Notes: a model not told the origin generated them from the sequence alone. Positions 14,354 through 40,009 are shown, numbered from the stretch's first letter. The stretch: DNA of 64,000 nt from Tubiluchus corallicola (GCA_030141605.1 JAQGDQ010000031.1:790001-854000); one strand, 5' to 3'. Made by a program: numbers and translations.

Positions 14354-17300
14354 ATGAGTTTTGATGATAAAGACTTTCCTGGGTTGTATTCGGCAGATGA
14401 CGATTTAGGTAAGTACATATGTGACCCAAAATTTTCATTGTGTAAATTCCAATGACTTTGTTTGCTTGTTATGGTCATTATGCAACTACTTTTATGTAAA
14501 TTGTATACCATGGTATACTGTTAGTATATTTAACTTCCTTAGAGATTCTCATTTCACACTTATGTCAAAGATAATTTAGTTGAACTTAATTTTATACATA
14601 ACCCTTATAAAATAAAGAACGTATGCTGTCTTGATGAGAATTAGAATGTGTCGTGATTGTAGTAATTCAGATAGACAGAAGAAGGGTTTTATTTCCTTGA
14701 TGCCCTATTTCAATATGAAGGCTGTGAATGAACATCCAACTTCTTATCTAGGCAAGGCTACAACGTGGTCAATTAAAAGTGTTGTTATTGTCGTTTTTTC
14801 CAGATGATGAAGGTGAAAAATCATCTCGGAAAAAAGATTCCAAAAAGAAAGACAAGAAGGATAAAAAGGATCGTGGTTACAAAGTTTTTGAAGGTGAAAG
14901 TTCGGGAGAAGAACTTGTTCCTGATGGAACGAAGTGAGTGATATCTTACTTTCTTATATTTTTTGCACATTTGTAACATCAATTTTGATTTACAACTCAC
15001 TAATCAGGGATATTACTGAATGAAATTTTGTTTTGGTTTGCACTTTCTGTTGAGTTTGCTTTCACCGAAAAGTATTAAGTTTCGCAGCTGCAAATTATTT
15101 TCGGAAGCACTTTTCCAAGGTTTTCGTAGTATTTATCCAACTTACCTTTTTTCTGAATGTTAAAAATTGCTGAAAAATAATTTTGGCTAAAATAGTTTAA
15201 TTTAATTTAACTTTTTGTACCATTTGTAGCATACTTTTTACAGCAATGTGGCATATTTTCAGTGCTGACAGCTGAGAAGCTTTAAGATCTCCAGGCACAA
15301 TCAACCGTAATATTAAAGCATAATTTGACTAAAAAACTGTCTGATTTTATAATATATGAAATATAGGCAACAAAATGTTTACAAAATAAAATTTGTCAAC
15401 TTTTTTGAAACTTCGTGATCTTTAGCCATAAACATTGTGCTACTTTTTTGGTTAGGTATTTTTTGCCTAGCTACTTCATCGAGCTTGTATCAGAGCAATA
15501 AAACCAAACAAGCAATAACAAAGTATTTTATTTATTTCTGAATATTCTTCGTTTTTTGATAGTAGGTGGTTTTGCAAAAATGATTTCGGTTCCGTTTAGT
15601 TTCGGTATCGGTTTCCTATGTTTCGTAAATTTCGGTTTCGGCTTGTAATTTCAGTTTCGATAACATGTTTGTTACTAATGTAGTGAAATGCAAATTTCTG
15701 CTTGTGTAGCTAGTAATGACGTAGAACGTGACGTAAAAAAGAAACTTTCCTGCCATTCTTGTCAATTCTTTTTCATGACGACAAGCTTTTAATATCTTTC
15801 TCTCTTTTAACGATGGATATTTTGTTTTAATGAGAAAAATATGGTCTCAGCCTTGTCATATTTATGTTTATAGTGTTGGTTCTTTATCATAAAGCTGCCA
15901 TCAACTGAACTTGTAGACCTTCAATGTTTGTCATCCTTAAAATGTCTATAGCAGATTGTCAGATAACATATTGTGATTTGTTAAAGGTCTGTATTATCTC
16001 AACAGGCATTTAAGTTTTTTTAACGCATTTTTATGATTACACATAATTATTATTAAACAAAGGAAACTTATAACTTAAATTTTTCTGGCGAATTTTGAAT
16101 GAGGGCATTGCCGTGTAGATTGCCATGTTTCGTTTTTTTACACGAGTGAGCAGGAATGACAGCTTTGACACACATTTGACAGCTTATGCATGAGCACAGC
16201 GGTAAATTTGAAACTTAAATTTTTATCTTAAAACTTGCCTAGTTTTAGTACAACACATTGAATATCTTACAGTAGCACTATATTCAACTTTCGCTTTCGC
16301 AAACTCGTGCAACACGCTTGTGGAATATTTTTGCTGTTGAAAATTATATTAGTTTGCGATGTCATCAACAGTTGGGTTCGCCCGCTGTTAGTTAAGATTT
16401 TATTCTATTATTTAAATATCAAAAACGCTTTTGCAGTACTAATTCTGTTAAAATGCGTATGTTTTATGAGGCTTGAGAATTGGGTAGTATATGAAAAATC
16501 ATCCTGCCCTCCTTTACCTTTACATGTTCACCGGCAGTGCAAAACTGCTGTATTTGGCTGAAACACTGTATTTTTATTATTAATCGAAAGCTTACTGCAA
16601 AAAATTTAGTGTGGATGCACTTGCCTTTGGTGGGTTTTATAAATCTGCCTCTTTGAATGTAACTTTTCTGTTATATAGTATAATTTACTTTTTGAGAAAT
16701 ACACGTATTGCAGCCATGAAATCTATTATATTTTTAGCTCATAATTCAGTGTCATATGCTGTTCATTTCAGAAGTCCAATCTCAAAGCTCAAAAAGTCAA
16801 AGCATTCGTTTCGTTTCGCAAAACGACCAGACAAACTGAAAGCGAAAGAGAAGGAGCGGGAAAAGGAGAAGGAAAAAGAGAGGGGGAAAGAAAAAGAAAA
16901 AGAAAAGGAAAAGGCAAAAGAGAAAGAAAAATCAAAGGAAAAGGAAGGAGTTGGAAAATTGAAATTGAAAAGCAGGAAGAAGCATAACATTGGAGGAGCA
17001 ATAGCTGACCTCCCTGGTAAAGTATAAATCATTGTTTATTTTATTTTCTATTATTTGATTCCTAGATCTTGTAGTGACGGTTTCTTAGTACTGTTATGGA
17101 TCTTTTCTTTCTTGGTTTGGCATCTATATTGGGTGGTGAAAAAAAATGCATCAAATTTAAAGTACAGTAATATTAGAAACAAGTGTCCTCCCTACAAAGT
17201 TGAAATTTCACAATGTGTTGTAATACATTAACTTTGTCTAAACTTGCAAGTTTATCCCTTTAAAAGTTTTTGTTAAAGTTGCGACTGAAAAGTTTTCACA

Positions 17301-20300
17301 CATTTAAAATTTAGAATTTGGAACAATATGAACTAATCATCATTTGAAGAAAAAACAGCCTCGTTGATGTAAAAACAGCCGAGTTGCTAGGACTCAATAA
17401 GTGGTAGCAAGACAATGAAGAAATTATTACATACACACCCAAATTGATACATAAGGACAGTTGGTCACTGCCATTTTATAAAGTAGTTGAACTACTGATG
17501 TTTGGTGAACTACCTCTCTCACATTTTAAATAAGTTGTACATCAATGGCATATATATTGTAAGTGTTTTGCAGAATTACTTCATTATTTTCTCTAAATTT
17601 AACTTGTGAGGTCACAAATCTGGACTAATTCTGGCTTTTCTGACTTGCTGTCCTCTGAGCAAGGTAACTTAAACTATCGTACTGATTGCCACTGCTTCCA
17701 CACAAAAAGTTTGATGGCTGTGTGTGTAGGAATGGACTAAAGATCGGAAGTAAAAGATGTTTTTAGCTTGCCGAGCCATGAGTGTTTCAAACATACAGCT
17801 GCTGGCTTTGTATACTCCATAGAGAGTGGAGACTACAATGAAATGAAAGTCTTGATGAACAAGGGATAAAACTGCACTCATGTGAACCTGTACATGGAAC
17901 AAAACTATATGTCTTTTTCTTTATTCACATAGTTCAGAATTTCAGTAAGACAACTAGCCTAATACTGCTTTAATTTGATGTTACCAATCAGGAAGAAAGT
18001 CAGTAAGTCACATAGAATAATAATATTATTAAATTTGAATGATGTCATCGTTGTGCATCGTAAATCACACGTTTCTACAGACTTTAAGTAAACAGAGTGT
18101 TAAACAAGAAATTTGGAAAATCATTAACATGTATCAATTTCTGCAGGTGAAAAATGATGTTTATAGAAGTGTCCTTGTGAACAATGTCAGTAACTAGTAT
18201 TACTATAGAGTGTTTTTTTTTCAGATTGTCTGGTATTTGGCATACCCCTTGCAGTTGCAGTTGAGCAGAGAGGGTGTCATGATGGAGTGCCCATACCAGC
18301 TATTGTTCGTGAATGTATAGATTACATAGAGGAACGTGGTGAGTAGAATAAATCCAACCCTCAGTTAGATTAAATTACAATTTAATTTTGTGGTATTGTG
18401 AAGATCCCAGAGCAGAATGATTTGGACACAAATTGTAGGGCAAGGTTTACTTTTAGCCTGTGACAAACTGTTTTTACTTTCTGCCTTTCTGGAAATATTA
18501 CAAAAACTGATTAAAGAGGAATAAGCCTTTTCACGGTTTCGCTTGTGCAACTGCTATAGGTCAAAGGTTAACTGAACCTCACGTGACCTTATTCAAGTAA
18601 CTTGGGCCTCGAGGCATTGTCAAGTGTAAAGAAATGTGTTGTTCGCTAAACTGGCAGAGGTGTTTGCATGTATTATATTTCCACTTTTTATGAGGTAAAA
18701 AGCCAGGATCAGTATGGCAAACATAACTGCCCAGAATGATTAACAAATCTGGCTGGTCACAAGCCGTTATTGCAAAGTAGATCCACAAGACCACTGGGTC
18801 GTGAACCTTGTTGTTAATATCGCTCACATTTTTACAGGACTAAGTTGTGAAGGAATATATCGTCAACCAGGAACCAAGTCTAAAGTAGAGGCATTGAAGA
18901 AATGCTACAATAAGGGCCTGTCGCCGACATTGTCAGACTATGATCCCAATACTGTTGCTAGTTTACTGAAGCAATATTTGCGCGAGATACCAGATCCAAT
19001 CATACCAGTGGGTTTAACAAATAAACTCGAAGATGCATGCAGTAAGTAAACATGTCAAATTTTATGCGTTCTTAAATTATCTTTAATGCAAGTATTAATT
19101 GTGTGTAAATTTATTGTGCACATCCTGTAATTGTTTGCGTAGTATACTGTTAGTAGCTGCTATTGTATTGTAAATAGAAAATAACAGGCAGATGTTTTTT
19201 AACTTAAAATGCATTTCATTATTATCAGCAACTTCACGATACAAGTAGTCTTGCTTTTTTTACTCTATGAGACAGATTCTCTGCACTGTTCTACTCTTTT
19301 TTCTTTGCTCTGCTTTACTCTGTTTTATTCTGCTGTGCTCATTTTTATTCTTTTCTACTTTGTCCTGTCCAGAACAATTCTGTTTTGTCGTGTTCTGTTC
19401 TATCCTGTTCTGTTCTGTTCTGTTCTGTTTACTCCTGTTTGCTTCTCTTGTGGTTGTAATCAGGTTTCTGCATATGTAACATTACAGTGACCTTTGTGCT
19501 CTTTGTGTTCTACCTAACTGTACTGTGTTTTCCACCTCTCTGCTTTGCTTTCTTCTGCAGTGTTCTGCTGTTGTGCATTGTTTTGCTTCATTCAGTTGCT
19601 CTTAATGTTCAATGTTGTACATTTTTATTTACTTTGACAGTTATCGAAAAAAGTGTTTGCTGTCTTAATAAATCACTTTATTATTTCAGCCAAGAAAGAA
19701 GGAGAGAAAAAAGTTGATGCTGTGATAAAAATTATGCATGAACTACACAAATACAACTTTACTTTACTTTCTTGGATACTAGTTCACATGAAACATGTGA
19801 TCGATAGAGTAAGTACATCTAATTTCACTTTCTCAATGAATAAATATACTGCTACTCTCATTATAATTATCGCCGTACTTTCACTTGATTGAGACCATTG
19901 GGAGAGTTACTATCATAATGATGCAAGAACAGAGAGTTCACAGAGTTGAGGTAGACTTACATGTTAAGTTTTCATCATAAAATTTGAATGTAGTCAATCC
20001 CTTGCTTTACAAAATATTTATAGTAAGTAAGTTTATAAAAAAAGTTTCCATTCTCCACGGCTACTTTACAATTAAGAAGTTATTAGTATAATTTGAGAAC
20101 AATATTTAAACAAGTTATTTTACATTTCAATTTAAATTACAGCTGCTAATAAACTTACAAAAGATCAAATAAAAACTAAAAGTGGAATTATTGGGTACTA
20201 AAATGTGTATAAAACAGTGAAAGTAAAACCAGAAAAGAGCAGCAAAAGATAAAATATTAATGGCAATCTACATTAAAAATACGTTTATTTATAAAAGTAT

Positions 20301-23300
20301 CAGTTGCCCATTTTGTTTTTAATTTGGGTCTAGAAAACAAGCACTTTCTGTATCTAAGGCGTTCTGATTTTCTTTTTGAGCCAGCAGATCATGAAGTGGA
20401 CTTCGCTCAGTTACTTCTAAGTCAGCTGACTTCCTTGCAAGAAAAACAACATCTGAATTTCTTGATGATGTCTGTGGACATCACACACAGTTCAAGTGTG
20501 TCTAATTTTAACAGTAATTTGTCATAAGTTTTTTACATGTTCATATTTTTCTTAAGTTCCCCTGCAACTGCATACATGTTAAGGATTTGTTTTCAGGAAC
20601 GGGAAAACAAAATGACTTTGCAAAACATATCGATTGTACTAAGCCCAACGCTGCAGATCAGTCATCGAGTTCTGAACGTTCTTTTCACCAACTGTGCTAC
20701 AATATTCAAGGATACTATCATCACTAGGTTAGAAACATTTTTCTTTAATTTTAACTTTTTCGTGAAACCAGATGTAATGGAAAGCTTTTGCTCCTTCTGG
20801 CATCGCAACAGTTCAGAATTTCACAGTAAGTCACATGTAGCTTTGCAGTGTCAGGTTTTAGAGGAAGGTAACTAGCATTTGTTTTGTGGAATAATCGTTT
20901 CACGGCCCTTAATCGATCACAAACCAAAATGAAGCGGGTATTTATAATTCACCGACGGAAACATTGTGGAAGACCAACGGCCTCCTAATTAATCATTTAT
21001 CATTAAGTTAACATGAAATTTTATGTTCAGGGCCCTTTTTATAAGATACTGCTCGCTCAATTAAAGTATGTATGAAAAAATGCATGCTACAGACTGTTTT
21101 TGCTATAGTAATTAGTAACTCCATACTTATGTACACATTATTAAGGTACTAATATTTATTTGCCCCTTAATATTAGTACATAAATTTTACCAATTGTGCA
21201 AGCGTAAACTGACTGAATTTCACTGGATTTGTTTGTCAAAACTATAACGAAGTACATTAATTGGTAATTAGATGTATTTAAATGTATCACGCTGTATGCT
21301 ACATCAAAGTAAATCAAATGAAATTAATATAAATTTATTTTTGAGGCATGTGATCATGATTGGTTGATAGTGATGATGAGTAATTAGTCAAGAAAATGCG
21401 ACTGCATCTGTTATTAGATTGTTACAAAGTATTGTGAACCAACTATTACGTACTCACTTTGTCAATTTATTTGTTCTTATTTATCAAATTAGTCATATCT
21501 TCATACAGGTACAGTTGTGGTATGTTCCATTTTTCCATTTTCTTCACTAAAGGTACAGGCCCCTCATTAAGCCTGGTACTGCAACTCGATGGTCCATTGA
21601 ACTGCCAGATAGTACGGAAGGCATACAGAGGGAGTTGGCGAAGCAAGAAGCCAAACTTGATATGCTTCATAAGGAGATAAATGCTGGAAAAACAAGCAAG
21701 GAGAAGGAGGAATTGTTGTGGGAGATACAGCGCATTGTAACACAACTCAAAAGAAAGGTTTGTTATAGACTAGAATTGATAATGTAGCTCAAGACCTAAA
21801 ATTACTTCAGTGTGCTAAACTTGCTCTTATACATTTTGGTTACAACTATGCTTAATGGTAATAATAGTAACAACGATGATGATAGTGGCAGTGGCGGCGG
21901 CAATGGTGATGGTGAAGATGATGATGATGGTGGTATCATATGACGAAAATGTAGGTATCAGTTTTCAAGTTCTGGATGCGTTTTTACTGATTCTTTTTAG
22001 CTCAAAATTGCAAAGCGAGTCTCAGATCTGAAATCATCTAATGCAAAAGAGGGAGATGTTGCAGTCAACAGTGTAAGTGCCTCTGGAACTCCCTCAAAAT
22101 CACCTCGTTCAAGACACGCAAAAGGTGAGAAAGTCAGATGTACCTTACCATAGCTTGTTCAATAAAAAATGCAACAAAAATGGGATTAAAACACGATTTA
22201 AAACAAGATTAATAAAATTACTCTAAATATAGTTAATACACAGTATCTAAAATTGGTAAAATACATTCTTAAAATTTTTAACATGTAAACTTAAAGATTA
22301 CTAAACAGAATCTGAACAAAATTTGCACAAATATGCAGTGATTAGCTAAGTACAAACAAAGAGTTATTGATAGTTAAATAAACTGTAGGAAATAAAACTT
22401 TTTTGTATCATTCAATTTTGATTATAGGCAATTTAAACTTGGTGGTGTTTTTGCTGTTGTAACGTTTAGTCTGTGCAGGGGGAGTAAATGGCTTAAGTTG
22501 TGCGAATTATCTGTACACCAAAAAAACACTTTTTCTTGCAATCTTTTTATAGCTACCTTCGCTTACCTTCCGTTACACAAACATACTGATTTTGTATTTA
22601 GCACTGATACCTTTTTTCCACGTATTTGTTGCATACTCGTTAGTACAACTGAACTTACTAGAATTAGCAGCTGCTGCGGTAATACTGAGCCTGGTTGAAT
22701 GATACGGCACTAGTTACTGTAACAGTAATGCTACCTAAGAACTACTTTCATTTTTTCTTCACTTCTAAGTTCTTATGTCAGTTCTTTTACATAATTTAGG
22801 ACGAGCTCCTGATCCAACGAAAGCTTTAGCAGCAGTAAGACGGAGTCTACACACTAGTCAAGAGTCTGGGCTGAATTTAGAAGCTGCAAGTAAACCTGAA
22901 CTCAATCTCAACTGGTGCGTTGATCCTGGACAAATTACTTTGGGGCTAGAAGAGGGAGATGCAACCAAAGCAAGGGAACTAGGTGCTAACCTTACAGAAG
23001 ATATCACTACTAAGTCAGACAGTGGAAAAGAGACAAAAGTGACTTTCAAAAATGAAAGCTCCACTGTAATTACAGCAGATGTTCATAATGCTAATGTGCA
23101 TAACTTGAATATGAGCACGACCCAAAAGCACGTCGCAGGTGAAAACAATGTACCCAAAATTGCTAGAGAAACCAATTTTGTAGGTGCAGGTGAAGATGGG
23201 ACCATGCTAGAAGAAAAGCAAGCTAAAGCAGATGGTAACGTTACTGATGTTGAAAATGGTGAGGCTACAGACGTCACAGACGAAATACTCGATCTGTTAG

Positions 23301-23994
23301 CCGAGCAAAGATACTTACTAATAGAAGAGGAAGAATTGAAATCCATCGGACAGCAGTTGCAGCGTCGCATCCAGTCAGAGAAGGAGGAGGTTCTGAGGCT
23401 GCGGGAAGAGAAAGCAGAGATTGAACGATCCCGCCTAGAATTCAGCAGCAGTGAGTCCAGTTCATCTACTGATTTTGAAAGCGCAAGCAGCAGCGACTCA
23501 GAAGATGAGGAAGAACTCCTCGAGATGCTGCGCAAAGTCATGATAGATAATGATTCGTTGGAGGTAAGTAAGCTCGATGATTTCATGGATTCTGTGAAAT
23601 GTAATATACTAGTGTTATAGCTGAGTGAGCTTGCAGCTGTATTATAGCTGTAGTTCATTTATTTAGCAGAAAAATATTTCAGTGATGCTTCAACATCATT
23701 GAAATATTTTTCTGGTAAATAAAAAGGAAACCTTTTGCAGATATGTGTTTGCTAGCTACTGACTCAGTCCTTAATAATGTAGCTACTAAGTTGCCATCAG
23801 TCAGGGTGCTCTGTTTTACATTAATGAAATTACTTTTTTCTCTCTTGCAGCAAAAAAATGCAGATCTGCTTAACCAAATACGGATAGAACGAGAAGCCTG
23901 CACAGACATCAAGGTTCAGATACGCATTATGCAGTATCATAGAGAGCAAAAGGGCGACTATGCTTTCTCTCCTATTAAGGAAACCATCATTTGA
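14354..23994 (+). CDS. RALBP1: RalA-binding protein 1 (RLIP76), RhoGAP and Ral effector, complete
   Basis: Eleven coding exons, all in phase: 14354-14408, 14804-14933, 16772-17016, 18225-18338, 18838-19041, 19690-19808, 20597-20727, 21559-21757, 22001-22124, 22800-23563, 23851-23994; 742 residues against 655 in human. The N-terminus has the conserved DFPGLY motif, followed by Lys-rich segments (KEKE repeat in exon 3). Exons 4-8 make the RhoGAP domain, with the arginine finger in EGIYRQPGTKSK and the NTVASLLKQYLR and NISIVLSPTLQISHRV signatures. Exons 8-9 carry the coiled-coil Ral-binding region (LLWEIQRIVTQLKRK). Exon 10 adds a linker of roughly 130 residues missing from human, then a Glu-rich coiled coil. 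The protein stimulates GTP hydrolysis on Rac/Cdc42 and links Ral to endocytosis. The C-terminus KETII resembles human KETSI. Confidence 0.96.
15583..15665. repeat. Degenerate TTTCGGT-type short repeat in RALBP1 intron 2
   Basis: Repeated TTTCGGT, GGTATCGGTTTC and TTTCGGTTTCGG words over about 80 bp, unlike the flanking AT-rich intron. It may be an end of a decayed DNA transposon; no partner end was found. Confidence 0.5.
16130..16530 (-). repeat. Dispersed repeat family R1, copy 1 (reverse orientation)
   Basis: The reverse complement aligns along its whole length with 56875-57250 and 26200-26540. Shared runs include AGGATGATTTTTCAT, ACTAAAACTAGGCAAG and TTTAAGATAAAAATT. It lies inside RALBP1 intron 2. 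No terminal inverted repeat or coding capacity was seen. Confidence 0.85.
19262..19460. repeat. (TTCTG)n-rich low-complexity tract in RALBP1 intron 5
   Basis: A pyrimidine-rich tract built from TTCTG, TTCTA and TTTTC words. The cleanest part near 19400-19430 has four or five consecutive TTCTG units. The long ORFs seen here in two frames are products of the repeat. Confidence 0.8.
21870..21945. repeat. Imperfect GAT/GGT trinucleotide tract in RALBP1 intron 8
   Basis: Repeated GATGATGAT and GGTGATGGT words within the short intron between the two Ral-binding exons. It would encode an acidic Gly/Asn/Asp run, but the flanking exons splice in phase without it. Confidence 0.7.
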
Positions 23995-24571
23995 GGTGCT
24001 CACTAGAAATCATGGAAAAGCGGTGCATTGATGTAGCAAAGATTGTAAATTTGTTGACTGTCGCAGGGAGTAAAATAATGCTGTTCAACATATTAAACGT
24101 CTCTGAATATGGAATTGAGTCATAGATTTAAATGCTGCACGTGTAAGACGTGCTTTAGCCTCGCGTAAATTGTGACACAGAGAATGGGTGCCATCTTGTT
24201 ACACAAGAAAGGCAGTCTGTTGATAGGCAAGCATTCTAATACTAAAACTGCATTCGACTGTTAAGCATAAATCTTGAGCAACACCCTTACGATGTATTGC
24301 CCAATATTGCAGGCTAGGAATTCCTTTCTTACGCACGTGCGACATTTAAATCTGTGAATCGGATACTCACATTTTTTACTCCTGACGAAGTTATGTTACA
24401 ATTCGAGATTAATGGATCGTGGACAATGGACTGTGAAACGTATACCATGCGTGCAAATATAAGCACACAAAGATGTATACTGTTCACTATCTCATTCTTA
24501 CTCAGGACTGCATGTTGGTGCCCCCTCATTGTAGGATGGTCAACTAGTATTATTTGATTCATAAATCATGC

Positions 24572-24577
24572 AATAAA
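24572..24577 (+). other. Probable RALBP1 polyadenylation signal
   Basis: AATAAA about 580 bases after the RALBP1 stop codon; the first canonical hexamer found downstream. The intervening sequence would be 3' UTR. Confidence 0.5.
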
Positions 24578-24599
24578 ATTGAGAGTGCTGACACAGCAC

Positions 24600-26190
24600 T
24601 ACTCCATGAACCACTTTTCTGCAATTAAGAATAACACCTTTATCTGTATCATTATATGGATAAGTTCACGTGTGAACTTCATGTGTATTTGAACATTAAT
24701 ATGCTAATATACTTTTTTATGTATTGCAAATTCAACTTAACCTAAGCATAATATAACTAAATGTACTATTTTGTGAAAACATTCTTTGAATAAATTATTT
24801 ATTTTGTAAATTTTGTTGTAGTAGTAAATAGATTATTATTGAATAAATGTCTGTGATTAAACTAACATATTTTTCGGTGAAATATTTTAGGTTTTCAAAA
24901 AGTTTTCAGTTTTCTAGTTTAAATATGAACACCAACAATGTAAAAAACATGATGCAGAACTTTATTTGGGATGTTTCGGCAGTGGAAACAGCTTTCATCA
25001 AAATGTTTAATTCAGACTTCTTTTCCCATTCAATAAGAGGCTTCTCAAATTTTGTGTTATTCAGCAGTGTCACACATATTTAGACAAGAAAAAATAATAA
25101 AATTAATCTTATTTAAAATTTAATTATAAAATTTGAAGTTTTTTTTCAAAATAAAAAAAATAAAAAACAATAATTCATACATACATTGAAATAGCGATGT
25201 ATATTCCAACTAGATACAAATTACAGTTAAATATGTAATCAACAAGATATAAAATATGTTTAAATTATAAAAATATCACAATTTTGCACCTGTAGAGAAA
25301 CCAGGTAAACAATGAAGAAAACTTAATTAAGAACATCAACATAAAAAATGGAAAATAACTATTGTATTTGTCATTATTTTGGCACCTGTAGCACTCATAA
25401 TTCAAACAAATTGTGCACTCTTATCAATTCTTCAATTGTATTAATTGATTAGTAATCGCTCCTGAAGCCAGAGTAATTTTACCTGCATGATGCTTGCTCA
25501 ACACATTTCTATAGAATCCAATTTTCCATTCCTTAGTAACAGATCACTGGATGATCATTAACTACAAGATTTGTCGAATTTTTGTATGCCAGTGTCGTAA
25601 ACTTGAATTGTAAACCATGTGGTCGTAAACTTGAATTGTAAACCATGTGTTCTAAGTTCTTTGGAACTCCATGAATAGTAAATACTACTACTACTACTAA
25701 CTCATATGGTATAAAAAAATTTTAAATTAACTTGCTTTGAAGCTGGGGAATAATGAAAGGAATAGAAAACTGAAACAAGAACAAAGAAATCAATGATAGA
25801 TATTAACCCGTTTACATGCCTAATGTTGAACAATAAAACACAGTACGACAATCTTCAACGGTTCAACAGCAAACGTTCACCTGACAGTTCAAAAAGAACA
25901 AAACTACAACTCAAAGTAGTAATTAAAGTATACAACTAATGTATAGAAACATGGCATGCTTTTGTTCGAGCTTGACTTGTTGGTTATTGTTCTTGCTTAC
26001 CAGTCCAAAAAATCTCCAATATTGTACATAGTATTATCGGATATTCAGAAGTGGCTTATGGTACTCAATTGTAATTTTCACAAACAGACCAATGAAATTA
26101 ATTAGAGATTAGTGAAACCAGTACTTAAAACAGAAGCCAAATGTCACATTGAAATATTAAATTATTTCTGACAAGTATTCTTAAAACAAA
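24600..26190. other. Spacer between RALBP1 and AGPS, no gene seen
   Basis: Very AT-rich sequence between two convergent genes. It holds a tandem duplication (25594-25649), a short (TAC)n run near 25684, and one 78-codon ORF at 24847 with no family features. Confidence 0.5.
25594..25649. repeat. Perfect 28-bp tandem duplication
   Basis: Two adjacent identical 28-base units (25594-25621 and 25622-25649), each beginning GTCGTAAACTTGAATTG. Perfect identity points to a recent duplication or slippage event. Confidence 0.9.
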
Positions 26191-26199
26191 ATTCCATTT

Positions 26200-26800
26200 T
26201 CAGTAAAATATTTGAAGCAAAACAGGACGATTTTTCATATCCTACCCCACCCTGAAATACAGTAAAATGTATACATTTTAACAAACATAATAAAACCAAA
26301 GCATTTCTGATAATTAAATAATAGGTTAAAAACTTAATTAATTGCCAGCCCAGCTACTGATGACATCACAAAACGAACACAATTTTCAACAGCACAAACA
26401 TTCTATAAGAGTGTTGAATGTGGTTGTAAAAGTGAAAATCGAAGTACAGTGCTACTGTACAACAATCGGTGACATATACAAAATCTTTTTAAGATAAAAA
26501 TTGAAATTTTAAATTTACAGCTGTGCTCGCACATGAGCTCTTGAACTTGTGTATTACGTCACAAATGAACAGCTCTGAACTGAGATGTGCAGGACATGTT
26601 TTTTATGCAAAGTTTTAATGCAAATCTAACTAAAGAGTGGCGTAACAGCGAAGAACAAACCACTGGAACAGAAAATTATTCTTTCACTAAGTCATTCTTT
26701 AAAAAATAATATGTTCTCTTTCAATATTCTAAAGAGTAGATTGTTTTGACCTACAGTTTAGGATTGGGTCCAGTTTTCCTTTAAATGTTTTTGCTCCCAT
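26200..26800 (+). repeat. Dispersed repeat family R1, copy 2
   Basis: Aligns from end to end with 56880-57490. Shared features are the left-end word GATTTTTCAT, GCATTTCTGATAATTAAATA, a GATGACATCACAAA segment, and a right end reading GGATTG-GTCCAGTTTT. This and the 57-kb copy define a unit of about 600 bp. It lies 3' of AGPS. Confidence 0.85.
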
Positions 26801-27019
26801 CATCAACATCTTACAATAAAGATAAGCAGTTAATCGTTAAAACATTTCATTCATGCTACATAAAACAAATCAGCCTATGACATAATTAACAAACATGGAA
26901 CAATTTACCCTGTCAACTGCTGTGTCTAAACCTAGATGAGAAATTGGGTAAAAAAATTACAGATCAATAAAACCAAGTAAAAATCACAGGATAATAATCG
27001 CCCCATTCTAGTAATATTA

Positions 27020-27025
27020 TTTATT
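27020..27025 (-). other. Probable AGPS polyadenylation signal
   Basis: The minus strand reads AATAAA about 35 bases after the AGPS stop codon. This implies a very short 3' UTR. Confidence 0.55.
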
Positions 27026-27059
27026 CTTGCGTGCATGCTCTAATGGATTCACATAGCTG

Positions 27060-39090
<12,031 letters not shown>

Positions 39091-39099
39091 AATGACTTA

Positions 39100-39420
39100 C
39101 TGTAGATGCATCCATGGCTTCTTGGCAAAGCTTGTTCTACGCATTTATGATTCTCTGACTATAAAAGAATTTTCTTGGATCCAAATTAGCCCATTTCTTA
39201 TATGTCTACAAACTGCAATCCTGTATACATTCAAGAACTCGAAGAAGTAGTTCCCACAGTCAACTTTGTCGATGCTTTATACTAGCTTGAAGACTTGAAT
39301 TAAATCAGCACGAGTTCTTCTAGTAATGAGTGTTTGTAGTTTTAGTTGACATCTTTGTGGCTCTTTTTTGAACATTTTCTAGGGACAAACGCAGGGGCAT
39401 TTCTACATTCTTACGAACAT
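39100..39420 (-). mobile_element. Decayed CR1-like LINE, RT C-terminal end
   Basis: The minus strand reads LENVQKRATKM, then LKLQTLITRRTRADLIQVFK, SIDKVDCGNYFFEFLNVYR and a FIVRES-MRRTSFAKK remnant of the FFSQRVINAWNKLP block, with in-frame stops. This order is diagnostic of the C-terminal RT domain of CR1-type LINEs. It is a non-functional fragment. Confidence 0.8.
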
Positions 39421-40009
39421 TTTAGTGAACCCCAGCCCAGACTTCCATGTTCAAAGCATTACTTAGGGAGCTTTAAATTCGTAGTGTAATTATGATGCTT
39501 GCATGCCTGTTACAATCATTCCTAGAATGGCATTTTTAACACTGTTTAAATGGTCAATCTTTGAAACTCATTAACGGCTGATGCTACCTACTGATTCAAC
39601 CTACAAATTTAAAATCATCGTGAGAAGGGACAGTTCACGAGTTAAACTGTAGCTCCAGAAATCAATCATTCTACAATTCGAAAAGTTTACAACGACACAC
39701 CTTCTTTTCGGTATTGAATTCATGCTAAGGTTAATTTAAGGCTCGGCTCAATGATCGTAGATTTGGTTTAATCTGAATTTTTAAAGAAATTTCCCAAAAA
39801 TGTTCAGAAACCGACGACTTGCATGCCGCTTCCAGGCAATACTAAAAGTGGCGCTTCACAGTGTCCAAATGTAAAACTACATCAAAACTGGTAAACCATA
39901 GATAATAATACTCATTCATTAATTTTTATTTCTGGAGACAATCCTCATGTCTCTGTTTTTTTGGCATCTAATGGTGCGTTGATAAAATCTTTTTGGATGA
40001 AATTAATGT

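Noticed and set aside
16763-17032. Two overlapping minus-strand ORFs rich in Phe and Ser
   Set aside because: They are shadows of the Lys/Glu-rich purine tract in RALBP1 exon 3.
21870-21945. A possible acidic exon encoding Asn/Asp/Gly repeats
   Set aside because: Simple trinucleotide repeat; the flanking RALBP1 exons join in phase and match human without it.
23083-23658. A 191-codon minus-strand Ser-rich ORF
   Set aside because: Antisense to the large RALBP1 exon 10, whose plus frame has clear homology and correct splice phases; Ser-rich antisense frames are expected opposite Glu/Ser-rich coding.
24847-25083. A 78-codon ORF after RALBP1
   Set aside because: AT-rich, Phe/Ser/Asn composition, no motif and no splice partners.
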